A stretch of DNA of 6,373 nucleotides from an uncultured Blautia sp. Lineage in GTDB: Bacteria; Bacillota; Clostridia; Lachnospirales; Lachnospiraceae. The translations under genes and the position numbers were made by a program. Location of the stretch: contig URWL01000124.1 in the NCBI GenBank assembly GCA_900551465.1, positions 1-6,373 of the forward strand, read 5' to 3'. The notes beneath the pieces were generated by a model. The model did not search any database. It had not been told where the DNA came from and was given only the letters and a program-made list of their open reading frames with translations. Shown here in pieces: positions 1 through 6,190 of the stretch. Each line of letters begins with the position of its first letter. Position 1 is the stretch's first letter.

Positions 1-862
1 TGTCACAATGGAACACACAGCGTCCATAAGGACCTGTCTTTAACGCCTCAAGAACTGCTTTCCTGTCGGTATCCGCAGATACCGCATGGATAAATCCGTC
101 CGGCTCTGCCTTTGGATGCTCAAAGTAAAATTTGGGTGCATAAAAAGCACACTGATCCCTGTGAGGACATCCATCCAGACAATAAGCAGGAGCTCCTTCC
201 GGTGCATTTTCATCTTTAAAATATGTCAGATCTCCAAAAGAGCTGACCTTTGTACAGGAGCTTCCTGCCAGCCACAGAAGAATATCCATATCATGGCAGC
301 ATTTCTGCAGGATCATAGGACTTGTTTCATCACTGCGTCTCCAGTTTCCCCGCACAAAACTGTGGGCATGGTGCCAGTAGCCTACCTCTTCAATATGCTG
401 AATACTGATCAGCTTTCCAAGGCGGCCTTCCTCAATAAGATCTTTGATCCTGGAGAAAAAGGAAGAGTACCGGAGAACATGACAGATCATCAGGATCCTT
501 CCATATTTTTCTGCCATATTTCCCATAGTGACAATTTCCGCAGCATCCGGAGACATAGGCTTTTCACAAAGTACATGATATCCTTTTTCCAGAGCTTTTG
601 TTACCGGCTCAAAATGCATGGTATCCTGTGTGCATACAAGTGCGCAGTCTGCCATTTTTTCCTCTTCCAGTAATTCCCTATAATCCTGATAGCAGTGTTC
701 CTCCGGTATCCCGTGAATCTCTGCGATCAGATTTCTTCTTTCTTTATCCGGTTCTGCTACTGCAACGATCTTCAGATCTTCCGGATGACTCTGAGCATAG
801 GCGGCATACACCCAGCCGCCCCGCAAACCTGCTCCGATCAAAACTGCTGTTATCACTTTCAT
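1..862 (-). CDS. Gfo/Idh/MocA-family NAD(P)-dependent oxidoreductase, 3' end cut by window edge
   Basis: Cytosolic sugar or cyclitol dehydrogenase-like enzyme; 287 residues are visible and roughly the last 100 are missing, judging from the usual family length. Translation from the ATG at 862 gives a Rossmann glycine motif GAGLRG (residues 10-15), an acidic end of the second strand (AEPD, 36-39) that favours NAD(H), and the family hallmark EKP (100-102, in HVLCEKPM). The region KCCHDMDILLWL (187-198) carries the catalytic-type K187 and H190-D191 pair of the C-terminal domain. An unusual cysteine cluster follows (C228, C232, C238, then YA), plus C282 and C286. The ribosome binding site GAGGAGG sits about 6 nt before the ATG, 17 nt after the permease stop, so it is the last visible gene of the transport operon. 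Family assignment is firm; substrate is unknown. Related proteins act on inositols, amino sugars, or as NAD-dependent glycosidases, and the sequence does not decide between these. Confidence 0.93.
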   Translation of the reverse strand, partial: MKVITAVLIGAGLRGGWVYAAYAQSHPEDLKIVAVAEPDKERRNLIAEIHGIPEEHCYQDYRELLEEEKMADCALVCTQDTMHFEPVTKALEKGYHVLCEKPMSPDAAEIVTMGNMAEKYGRILMICHVLRYSSFFSRIKDLIEEGRLGKLISIQHIEEVGYWHHAHSFVRGNWRRSDETSPMILQKCCHDMDILLWLAGSSCTKVSSFGDLTYFKDENAPEGAPAYCLDGCPHRDQCAFYAPKFYFEHPKAEPDGFIHAVSADTDRKAVLEALKTGPYGRCVFHCD

Positions 863-879
863 GTTTTTTCCTCCTCTTT

Positions 880-1737
880 TTAACCTTTTACCGCACCGCC
901 GGAAAGAGCTTCCACAAAGAATTTACTGAACACACAGTACAGAATCACAGGCGGCAGGATAATAATCACCATCGCCGAAAACAGACCGTTGTAATTGGTG
1001 CGGAAGGATGTGGTAAACGTGGACAAAAGCGCCGGAACCGTCAGCTTTTCTCTGTCAACGATCACCAGTGAAGCCCAGTAATATTCATTCCAGTTATTCA
1101 GAAATGCCAGAACTCCCGCAGTCATGATCCCGGGTCTTGCAATAGGAAAGATCACTTTCCACCAGGTCATGGCATAGCCGCAGCCGTCGATCCTGGCTGC
1201 CTCTTCAAGCTCATGGGGTATGTTTGCATAATAATTTTTAATGACAAAAAAGCTGACTGCCAGCCCGCTGCATGCATAAATAAAGATCAGAGCTCCTCTG
1301 GTATTATAAATATGCATTTTATTTACCAGATTGTAAACCGGATAGGTAAGGGCTGTAGCCGGAATGAACATAGTAGAATACAGCATCAGATTCACCAGCT
1401 TTTTGCCCTTAAATTCCATTCTTGCCACTACATAGGCGGACATGGAGATCATCAGGATACTGATGACTACAGACACACCGGCAATGATCATACTGTTTCC
1501 GAAATATCTCATAACATGGAGATCCCGGAAGGTGGAAATATATCCGTCCAGACAGATGGAATCCGGAAGCTGGAACCCTGGTCTCGCCAGCGGATCTTTT
1601 TTCAGACTGGAGATGAACAGCCAGACCAGAGGCATCAAAGCCACCAGAACTGCCCATGCAAGGCAGATATAGGTAAATATCTTTGTTCCCCGGGACATTG
1701 TACGTACCTGAGAATTGGATTTTGTTTTTCTGTTCAT
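880..1737 (-). CDS. Carbohydrate ABC transporter permease, MalG-type (CUT1)
   Basis: Inner-membrane permease subunit of a sugar ABC importer, 285 residues, the normal MalG/LacG length. A basic cytosolic N-terminus precedes the first membrane helix (about 20-43); further hydrophobic segments lie near 82-104, 117-137, 147-168, 202-226 and 252-274, fitting six helices. The ATPase-docking EAA loop is clear: EEAARIDG (178-185) followed by KVIFPIARPG (194-203). The C-terminus FFVEALSGGAVKG closely resembles the usual family ending. The start ATG at 1737 has GGAGG 6 nt upstream and overlaps the preceding permease stop as ATGA, indicating translational coupling with its heterodimer partner. No ATPase gene is visible; CUT1 systems of Firmicutes commonly borrow a shared MsmX/MsmK-type ATPase, which I infer here. 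The sugar cannot be told from the sequence. Confidence 0.95.
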   Translation of the reverse strand: MNRKTKSNSQVRTMSRGTKIFTYICLAWAVLVALMPLVWLFISSLKKDPLARPGFQLPDSICLDGYISTFRDLHVMRYFGNSMIIAGVSVVISILMISMSAYVVARMEFKGKKLVNLMLYSTMFIPATALTYPVYNLVNKMHIYNTRGALIFIYACSGLAVSFFVIKNYYANIPHELEEAARIDGCGYAMTWWKVIFPIARPGIMTAGVLAFLNNWNEYYWASLVIVDREKLTVPALLSTFTTSFRTNYNGLFSAMVIIILPPVILYCVFSKFFVEALSGGAVKG

Positions 1738-2666
1738 GACTGACCTCCGTTTCTTCGGATTCTTTTTCCTTTAAAAAGCTGACTGTACAAAAGATTTACA
1801 AATACAATGATCAGCATACCTGCAAGGATCTGGATCACTGCCACAGCATTTGCACGGCCAAACTGTGTTCTTGTGCTTGTGATTGCAAGCTCACGGATCA
1901 CATAACTGATACTGTAGGTTCCTGCTGCCCCCTTCGTCAGGAAATAAACCTCATTGTAAAGCAGGAAACCTGCTGTTGCCGAAAGGATGGATACAGTACG
2001 AAGGGTGTCCTTGATCATAGGGATGGTGATATACCAGTCCTGTTTCAGACCGCTGGCACCATCCAGCATAGCTGCCTCCCTTACATCCTCCGGTACTGCC
2101 ATAATATTTCCCAGGATCATCAATGTAGTGGTTCCTGTAAAAAAGATATAGGCACAGGTCATGGCAATAAATGCCGGTCCCTTGAGAAGAAGTATATTTT
2201 CAGAAAAATCCGGTTTAAATAAACGGATCACCGGATTTACTACTCCGTACAGCGGACTGTACAGCTGCAGAAAAATCATACCCATGGCTGCAGATGAGAT
2301 CATGCTGGGGATGATATAGACATTTCTTGCAAATTTTACCCCCTTTACTTTACGTGAGAATGCAAGAGCGATCAAAGCAGAAACAGGGATCTGCACAAAC
2401 ACTCCCAGAAGCGCCCATATGGTTGAGTTCCGAAGAGCTTCCCAGAAGTACGGATACAGTTCAAAAATATATTTATAGCTGTTCCACATATCTGCAAATC
2501 CAAAAAACTCCGGGCTGGTGATATTGGTATAATCCCATTTGCAGAAAGAGGTTACAAAGACTGTTACAATAGGATAAAGATAAAATAATACAAATGCAAT
2601 TACTGTGGGAGCAAGAAAGGCCAGGATAAAGCCTTTTCTCTTCCAGCTCATATTCCTTGTTTTCAT
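1734..2666 (-). CDS. Carbohydrate ABC transporter permease, MalF/UgpA-type (CUT1)
   Basis: First membrane subunit of the sugar importer, 310 residues from the chosen start, normal for the short MalF-like permeases of Firmicutes. Helix 1 is about 13-38 after the basic start MKTRNMSWKRKG; other hydrophobic segments lie near 83-103, 117-137, 163-188, 225-245 and 274-294. The EAA loop is DVREAAMLDGASG (194-206) with IPMIKD (215-220) completing the ATPase-contact helix. I place the start at 2666 because GGAGG lies 9 nt upstream; an in-frame ATG at 2744 would begin inside the preceding gene and add 26 non-hydrophobic residues running through a hairpin. It follows SBP1 by 67 nt and overlaps the next permease by 4 nt (ATGA). 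Its ribosome binding site can pair with upstream RNA (see the 2677-2704 element), which may set permease level well below that of the binding protein. Confidence 0.95.
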   Translation of the reverse strand: MKTRNMSWKRKGFILAFLAPTVIAFVLFYLYPIVTVFVTSFCKWDYTNITSPEFFGFADMWNSYKYIFELYPYFWEALRNSTIWALLGVFVQIPVSALIALAFSRKVKGVKFARNVYIIPSMISSAAMGMIFLQLYSPLYGVVNPVIRLFKPDFSENILLLKGPAFIAMTCAYIFFTGTTTLMILGNIMAVPEDVREAAMLDGASGLKQDWYITIPMIKDTLRTVSILSATAGFLLYNEVYFLTKGAAGTYSISYVIRELAITSTRTQFGRANAVAVIQILAGMLIIVFVNLLYSQLFKGKRIRRNGGQS

Positions 2667-2676
2667 GATCGGTTTC

Positions 2677-2704
2677 CTCCACTTTTTATGATGATAAAAA
2701 GGAG
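2677..2704 (-). promoter_or_regulatory. Possible hairpin sequestering the permease ribosome binding site
   Basis: In the minus-strand transcript CUCC (2704-2701) can pair with GGAG (2680-2677), and UUUUUAU (2700-2694) with AUAAAAA (2689-2683). This leaves a CAUC loop (2693-2690) and a 2-nt GU bulge. The GGAG is the ribosome binding site of the MalF-type permease that starts at 2666. The CUCC is also the 3' arm of the adjacent UUCG hairpin, so the two structures compete. The pairing is read directly from sequence; its function is inference, and the A-U-rich stem is only moderately stable. Confidence 0.4.
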
Positions 2705-2723
2705 ACGGCCGAAGCCGCCTCCT
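2696..2723 (-). terminator. UUCG-capped hairpin with short U-tract after SBP1 (attenuator or mRNA stabiliser)
   Basis: The transcript forms a 10-bp stem, AGGAGGCGGC (2723-2714) with GCCGUCUCCU (2709-2700), having one G-U pair and a UUCG loop (2713-2710) closed by C-G, a tetraloop class known to be very stable. A run of five U follows (2700-2696, the first being the end of the stem), then A. It begins 10 nt after the SBP1 stop. The position is typical for hairpins that partly terminate transcription or block 3' decay so that the binding protein is made in excess over the permeases. The short U-tract suggests a partial rather than full terminator. Confidence 0.7.
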
Positions 2724-2733
2724 ACTACCGCCT

Positions 2734-4014
2734 TTATGCAACAAGGGCTGTCAGCTCCTGCTTTAACTGCTCAAAACGTGCGTCAATATCGGTTCCTTCA
2801 ACTGCTGATTCCATCAATGCATTGATGATAGCGCTTCCTACATCAGAACCCCATACGTAGTTCAGATCTGTTACTACAGTTTCTGCAGAGTTTACCTGTG
2901 TACACGCTTCTGCCAGCTTCTGAGTGATCGGGTCGCCGCTTTCTTCTGCAAGTGCCTTCAGGTCAAGTGTGGTATTACATGGATTTGCCTGTACACCGGT
3001 AAAGATCTTTGCCTGTACCTCAGGGCTTACCATATATGCCAGGAATTCCAGCGCCAGTTCTGTTTCCGCTTCACTTAAATTTGCAGAAATAGAATGACCG
3101 GATCCGGCTGTTACAACGGAAACATTGCCCGGGAAGATCTGAGATTCGATCTTATCTGCAAGACCGGCATCAATTCCGCTTGCATTCCATACACCATTAA
3201 AGAGAACTGCTGCTTTTCCGTTTTTATTAAAATCATCCATAAGGTTTCCAACATCTTCTGTGGTATGGTCAGATCCGTTTGCCTGGTCAAGTTTCGCTGC
3301 TGTCTTAAAAGCTTCTGCAAACGCTTCGGACTCAATTCCTTCCGGTGTCAGCTCTCCTTTAAGAAGCTCTCTTCCCTCTTCTGTAGATGCAAGAACTGCA
3401 TTGATAATATAACGGGATCCCTGTCCTGCTGCATATCCATATGTATCTCCGCCCAGCTCATGAACCTTATCCATAGCTGCTCCAAAGCTTTCCCAGTCTT
3501 TAAATGCTTCTTCTGCAGTGATACCTGCCTGCTCAAATACCTCTGTGTTATACCAGAGTCCGCGGCTTTCCAGCTGGTCATGAACGGTATAAATATGACC
3601 GTCCACATCATTCTGTGTATAGTTCAGACCTACCGCATCCTGAAGATTGTTTTCATCAATATATGGTTTCAGATCAAGAACAAGCCCCTGGCTGATGGCT
3701 GCCAGTGAAAGAGGAAGTCCGCAGTCTACCATATCCGGGAAGTTTCCGCCTGCTACCTCAGCACTGACGATCTCATCTCTGTTCTCTACAGCGATCGGCT
3801 CAAACTTTACTTCTCCGTCTGCATGAGTTTTTGCAAACTCGTCATAAATATCTCTCATTACCTTTGCTGCCGGCCACTCGCTCTCATCATGGTAGTATCC
3901 GTGATAAAACTCCAGAGTGTCTTCTTCTCCCGCAAATGCAGTCACAGTAGATCCCATAACCGCTGCCATTGTCATTGCTCCTGCAAGAAGAATACTGATA
4001 GTTCTTTTTTTCAT
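2734..4014 (-). CDS. Extracellular solute-binding protein, sugar ABC transporter (SBP1), no lipobox
   Basis: Captures the sugar outside the cell and delivers it to the permease pair encoded next; 426 residues, a family 1 (MalE/UgpB-like) solute-binding protein. The N-terminus MKKRTISILLAGAM is a signal peptide whose best cleavage site is TAFA|GEED after residue 28 (type I signal peptidase, A-x-A). No cysteine is present near the cleavage site, so it is not predicted to be lipidated, which is odd for a monoderm host. Mature motifs include VMRDIYDEF, LVLDLKPYI, WYNTEVFEQAGI, GKAAVLFNGVW and FLAYMVSPEVQAKI. Several of these recur in SBP2 upstream, marking the two as diverged paralogs. Start choice: ATG at 4014 has GGAGGG 7 nt upstream, whereas the in-frame ATG at 4029 overlaps that same site. 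It heads the transport operon behind its own likely promoter. The substrate is not identifiable. Confidence 0.95.
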   Translation of the reverse strand: MKKRTISILLAGAMTMAAVMGSTVTAFAGEEDTLEFYHGYYHDESEWPAAKVMRDIYDEFAKTHADGEVKFEPIAVENRDEIVSAEVAGGNFPDMVDCGLPLSLAAISQGLVLDLKPYIDENNLQDAVGLNYTQNDVDGHIYTVHDQLESRGLWYNTEVFEQAGITAEEAFKDWESFGAAMDKVHELGGDTYGYAAGQGSRYIINAVLASTEEGRELLKGELTPEGIESEAFAEAFKTAAKLDQANGSDHTTEDVGNLMDDFNKNGKAAVLFNGVWNASGIDAGLADKIESQIFPGNVSVVTAGSGHSISANLSEAETELALEFLAYMVSPEVQAKIFTGVQANPCNTTLDLKALAEESGDPITQKLAEACTQVNSAETVVTDLNYVWGSDVGSAIINALMESAVEGTDIDARFEQLKQELTALVA

Positions 4015-4039
4015 TTCTTTTCCCTCCATAACATGAAAT

Positions 4040-4054
4040 AGTTTTCGTTTTCCG
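4040..4054. promoter_or_regulatory. cre-like site (candidate CcpA operator)
   Basis: Read on the minus strand, CGGAAAACGAAAACT matches the catabolite-responsive element consensus WTGNAANCGNWNNCW at every fixed position except the first two. It lies between the proposed promoter and the SBP1 start, about +23 to +37 from the inferred start point, where CcpA binding would block elongation. Glucose repression of a sugar importer is expected in this kind of host, but a single imperfect match in an A-rich leader can arise by chance. Confidence 0.35.
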
Positions 4055-4083
4055 TCTTGTGCATTTCTGCTTAACTTGCATTT

Positions 4084-4112
4084 ATTTTATTTCATTTTAT
4101 GGTTGTTTTGAA
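4084..4112 (-). promoter_or_regulatory. Candidate sigma-A promoter for the SBP1-permease-oxidoreductase operon
   Basis: On the minus strand, -35 TTCAAA (4112-4107, four of six matches to TTGACA) and -10 TAAAAT (4089-4084, five of six matches to TATAAT) are separated by exactly 17 nt. Transcription would begin near 4077, giving a leader of about 63 nt before the SBP1 ATG. The weak -35 fits a promoter that needs an activator, and a 15-bp direct repeat lies just upstream. The region is AT-rich, and a second TAAAAT at 4102-4097 is an alternative -10 without a comparable -35. Confidence 0.5.
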
Positions 4113-4117
4113 TGAAA
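4090..4117. repeat. 7-bp inverted repeat over the promoter core
   Basis: TTTCATT (4117-4111 on the minus strand) and AATGAAA (4096-4090) are perfect inverted arms separated by 14 nt. One arm overlaps the proposed -35 and the other abuts the -10, the position of a repressor operator. The arms are AT-rich, so chance is a real alternative. Confidence 0.3.
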
Positions 4118-4135
4118 GATATTGACTGCAATCCG

Positions 4136-4150
4136 GGATTATTTTTACTT
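4136..4150 (-). promoter_or_regulatory. 15-bp direct repeat, promoter-proximal copy (candidate response-regulator box)
   Basis: Minus-strand sequence AAGTAAAAATAATCC, identical in all 15 positions to the copy at 4165-4179, with 29 bp between equivalent positions. Its downstream edge is 23 bp upstream of the proposed -35. AraC-type regulators typically bind directly repeated sites upstream of weak promoters, and such a regulator is encoded two genes away, so this is the best candidate target. The assignment is inference. Confidence 0.5.
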
Positions 4151-4164
4151 TTTCACAAAAACAT

Positions 4165-4179
4165 GGATTATTTTTACTT
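4165..4179 (-). promoter_or_regulatory. 15-bp direct repeat, distal copy overlapping the SBP2 stop codon
   Basis: Second perfect copy of AAGTAAAAATAATCC. Its first six bases are the last lysine codon and the TAA stop of SBP2, so part of the putative operator is also coding sequence. A small AT-only palindrome, TTTTTGTGAAAAA (4161-4149), lies between the two copies and runs into the proximal one. Confidence 0.5.
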
Positions 4180-5439
4180 CAGAGAATGAATAAATTCCTC
4201 ATCAGAGATTTCTCCTTTCAGAACATCATCAATTCCTTCCATAAAATTGTCTCTGGCACCGCTGCTCCACAGATTATCCGGAACCTGTATTCTGACTCCG
4301 GCCGCCTTTACTATATCGGCAGCCTGTACAAAACGCTCCATGCCCTTCTGATACTTCCGGATGTCCACATGGGGATTGGCAGGAACCTGCTCTGTTTCTT
4401 TCAGAATACGTTCCTGAACCGGAGTACTGAGCATATATTTTACAAACCGGACGCTGGCCTCCTGTTTTTTTTCATCTCCGGTTTTTCCCAGAATATACCC
4501 CAGACAGGCCGACTCACAGGATATCTTCTCTCCTTTTTCAGATGGAAGGAGGGCATAGGCCGCATCAATCTGATCTGAAATCATAGGTGCACCCCAGATA
4601 CCATTGATATACATGGCTGTTTTTCCATCATTAAATGCATCGGTTTCATCTCGGTAGCTGTAGTCTCCATCTGCCCTGGAATACCGATAGATTTCTCTGA
4701 GTGTATAAAGAGCATCCTCTGCCGCACTTTCTTCCAGATAAAGCCGTTGATTTCGAATGGCATTTCCACTTACAGAATTCTGGACTGCCAGAAGATGATC
4801 CATAAAATAAAGGTACGCCTCCGACGACATCTGAAGACATTCCACTCCGTTTTTTTCTTTCTCTGCCCAGCTCTCAATCTGTTCACAGACTATCAGAAAC
4901 TCCTCCCAGGTCTCCGGAATTTTTTCCACTCCTGCAGCTTCAAAAATTTCCCGGTCATACCAGTAGCCTCCACTTAAAAGGATCACATCCGATATGGTAA
5001 AAAGCTGCTCTTCCCCTGTAGTCCAGAAATCAATATTTACAGGAGCAAGATTACCTGCAAATTCCCGGTCTTCTCTGATATAAGGCATCAGGTCAAGAAC
5101 AAGATCATTCTCCACCATAAACTGATAAACAGTATCTTTGCCTGAGCCTCCCAGAAAGACAAGATCCGGAATTTCTCCTGCCACCAGCAAATCCTCTGTC
5201 TTACGGACCATTTCACTTCCGGAGGGCATGGAAAGCTGATTCAGCTTCACATCAGGATTTTCCTGTTCAAAGTCCTGATAAATATCCCGCATGACCACAT
5301 GATCCTCTTCCGTAGTTCCCCATCCGTGGATCAGTGTGATTTCCACTGGTTCCGGTGTTTTTTTTCCGCACCCTGCCAGACAAACTGCTAAAAAAGCCGC
5401 CACTGCTGTGATTACAGGAAACCTTCTTCTATTCTTCAT
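4174..5439 (-). CDS. Lipoprotein solute-binding protein (SBP2), coupled to the two-component system
   Basis: Family 1 extracellular sugar-binding lipoprotein, 421 residues. MKNRRRFPV and a hydrophobic stretch lead to the lipobox LAGC with C24 as the predicted lipidated residue, so it should be anchored to the outer face of the membrane. The mature part shares landmarks with SBP1: HGW near the start, VMRDIYQDF, LVLDLMPYI, WYDREIFEAAGV, FVKYMLSTPVQERI and ANPHVDI, but is clearly diverged. I chose ATG 5439 because it gives a canonical lipoprotein signal and has AGAGG 5 nt upstream; the in-frame ATG at 5526 would add 29 residues read from inside the regulator gene. The ORF overlaps the response regulator by 11 nt, implying coupling. 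It may be the ligand-sensing partner of the kinase (as XylFII is for LytS in clostridial xylose sensing) or a second receptor for the same transporter. The sequence does not settle which. Confidence 0.93.
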   Translation of the reverse strand: MKNRRRFPVITAVAAFLAVCLAGCGKKTPEPVEITLIHGWGTTEEDHVVMRDIYQDFEQENPDVKLNQLSMPSGSEMVRKTEDLLVAGEIPDLVFLGGSGKDTVYQFMVENDLVLDLMPYIREDREFAGNLAPVNIDFWTTGEEQLFTISDVILLSGGYWYDREIFEAAGVEKIPETWEEFLIVCEQIESWAEKEKNGVECLQMSSEAYLYFMDHLLAVQNSVSGNAIRNQRLYLEESAAEDALYTLREIYRYSRADGDYSYRDETDAFNDGKTAMYINGIWGAPMISDQIDAAYALLPSEKGEKISCESACLGYILGKTGDEKKQEASVRFVKYMLSTPVQERILKETEQVPANPHVDIRKYQKGMERFVQAADIVKAAGVRIQVPDNLWSSGARDNFMEGIDDVLKGEISDEEFIHSLK

Positions 5440-6190
5440 CTCCGCCTCTTTTCCCACTTTGGTATTCCTTGGGAGAAACTCCTGTATATCTTTTAAAGAT
5501 CCTGGAAAAATATCCGGTGTCATCAAAACCTACGGACTGAGAGATCTCGTAAATCTTTTTATCGGTAGTTTCCATATATACCTTAGCTTTTTCAATTCTT
5601 TTTTTCAGGATCACATCAAAAAGATTCTGTCCGCTTTCTTTTTTATAAAGCCGGCTTAAATAGCTGCTGTTTGCATGAAGCTCCTCTGCCATATCGTTAA
5701 GGGTGATCTTTTGGCTGTAATTTTTTTCAATGTATTCCTGGATCTGATCATAAAGACTTTCCGCTGCTTTTTTCTCCGGCATTCTGACCAGCTGCTCCTC
5801 CAGTTCTTTTTTCTGTTTCTGAAGCTTCTGTGTTACCTTTTCCACCGCAGGAGGCAGCTCTTCCAGAACCGACAGCTTCAGTACATAATCTGCCACATCA
5901 TATCGAATAGCTGTCCGGGCATATTCAAAATCCGTATAAGCACTCAAAATAATGGTCTGGGTTTCCGGATACTTTTCATAAAGCTGTCTGCATACCTCCA
6001 GTCCGTCAATCTCCGGCATCCTTATATCCGTAATCACAATATCCGGGTGTTCTTCTTCTACACACTGAAGAAGTTCTTTTCCATTATTAACTACACGGAT
6101 CAGTTCACATCCCATTTTTTCCCAGTTCATCAGTTTTTTCAGAGCGGTTCTGAGGTAAGCCTCATCATCGGCTGCTGCTACTTTCCACAT
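5429..6190 (-). CDS. Response regulator, REC + AraC-type HTH (YesN-like)
   Basis: Cytosolic DNA-binding response regulator, 253 residues, a short member of the YesN group. The receiver domain (1-120) starts MWKVAAADDE with the acidic pair D8-D9, phosphoacceptor D55 in VITDIRMPEIDG, switch S83 (ILSAYTDFEYA) and K105 (YVLKLS). The proline that usually follows this lysine is leucine here. A charged, coiled-coil-prone linker (about 108-145) leads to a double helix-turn-helix AraC domain (about 150-246), with LNDMAEELHANSSYLSRLYKKESGQ as the first HTH region and IYEISQSVGFDDTGYFSRIFKRYTGVSPKEYQ as the conserved second. The start at 6190 fits the receiver family start, with AAGGGG 8 nt upstream. 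It overlaps the kinase gene by 26 nt and SBP2 by 11 nt. Likely target: the 15-bp direct repeats upstream of SBP1 (inference). Confidence 0.95.
   Translation of the reverse strand: MWKVAAADDEAYLRTALKKLMNWEKMGCELIRVVNNGKELLQCVEEEHPDIVITDIRMPEIDGLEVCRQLYEKYPETQTIILSAYTDFEYARTAIRYDVADYVLKLSVLEELPPAVEKVTQKLQKQKKELEEQLVRMPEKKAAESLYDQIQEYIEKNYSQKITLNDMAEELHANSSYLSRLYKKESGQNLFDVILKKRIEKAKVYMETTDKKIYEISQSVGFDDTGYFSRIFKRYTGVSPKEYQSGKRGGDEE

Noticed and set aside
86..673. 195-codon open frame on the plus strand
   Set aside because: It lies antisense to the oxidoreductase, whose translation has clear family motifs over this stretch. The plus-strand product looks like shadow composition and resembles nothing I recognise.
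2667..2744. Longer N-terminus for the MalF-type permease starting at 2744
   Set aside because: It would overlap the end of SBP1 and read through the hairpin, and the added residues are basic and unlike the family. The ATG at 2666 has a proper ribosome binding site.
3094..3708. 204-codon plus-strand open frame with a cysteine-rich product
   Set aside because: It is antisense to SBP1. The many Cys, Phe and Ser codons are what reverse-complemented Ala, Glu, Lys and Gly codons produce, and no family motif is visible.
4130..4140. Small palindrome AATCCCGGATT as an operator or hairpin
   Set aside because: It has only 5-bp arms around one base and partly consists of the end of the 15-bp direct repeat. 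It is too short to call on its own.
4149..4161. Inverted repeat TTTTTGTGAAAAA just after SBP2 as a terminator
   Set aside because: The stem is five A-T pairs with no GC and a three-base loop, too weak for an intrinsic terminator. No convincing terminator follows SBP2, so read-through into SBP1 is possible.
4015..4173. Riboswitch or small RNA in the 159-nt gap
   Set aside because: No recognisable conserved core, and no GC-rich stems beyond the short elements listed. The region is A-rich and better explained as promoter and leader.
5440..5526. Longer N-terminus for SBP2 starting at 5526
   Set aside because: It would bury the lipoprotein signal peptide 29 residues inside the protein and read from within the regulator coding sequence.
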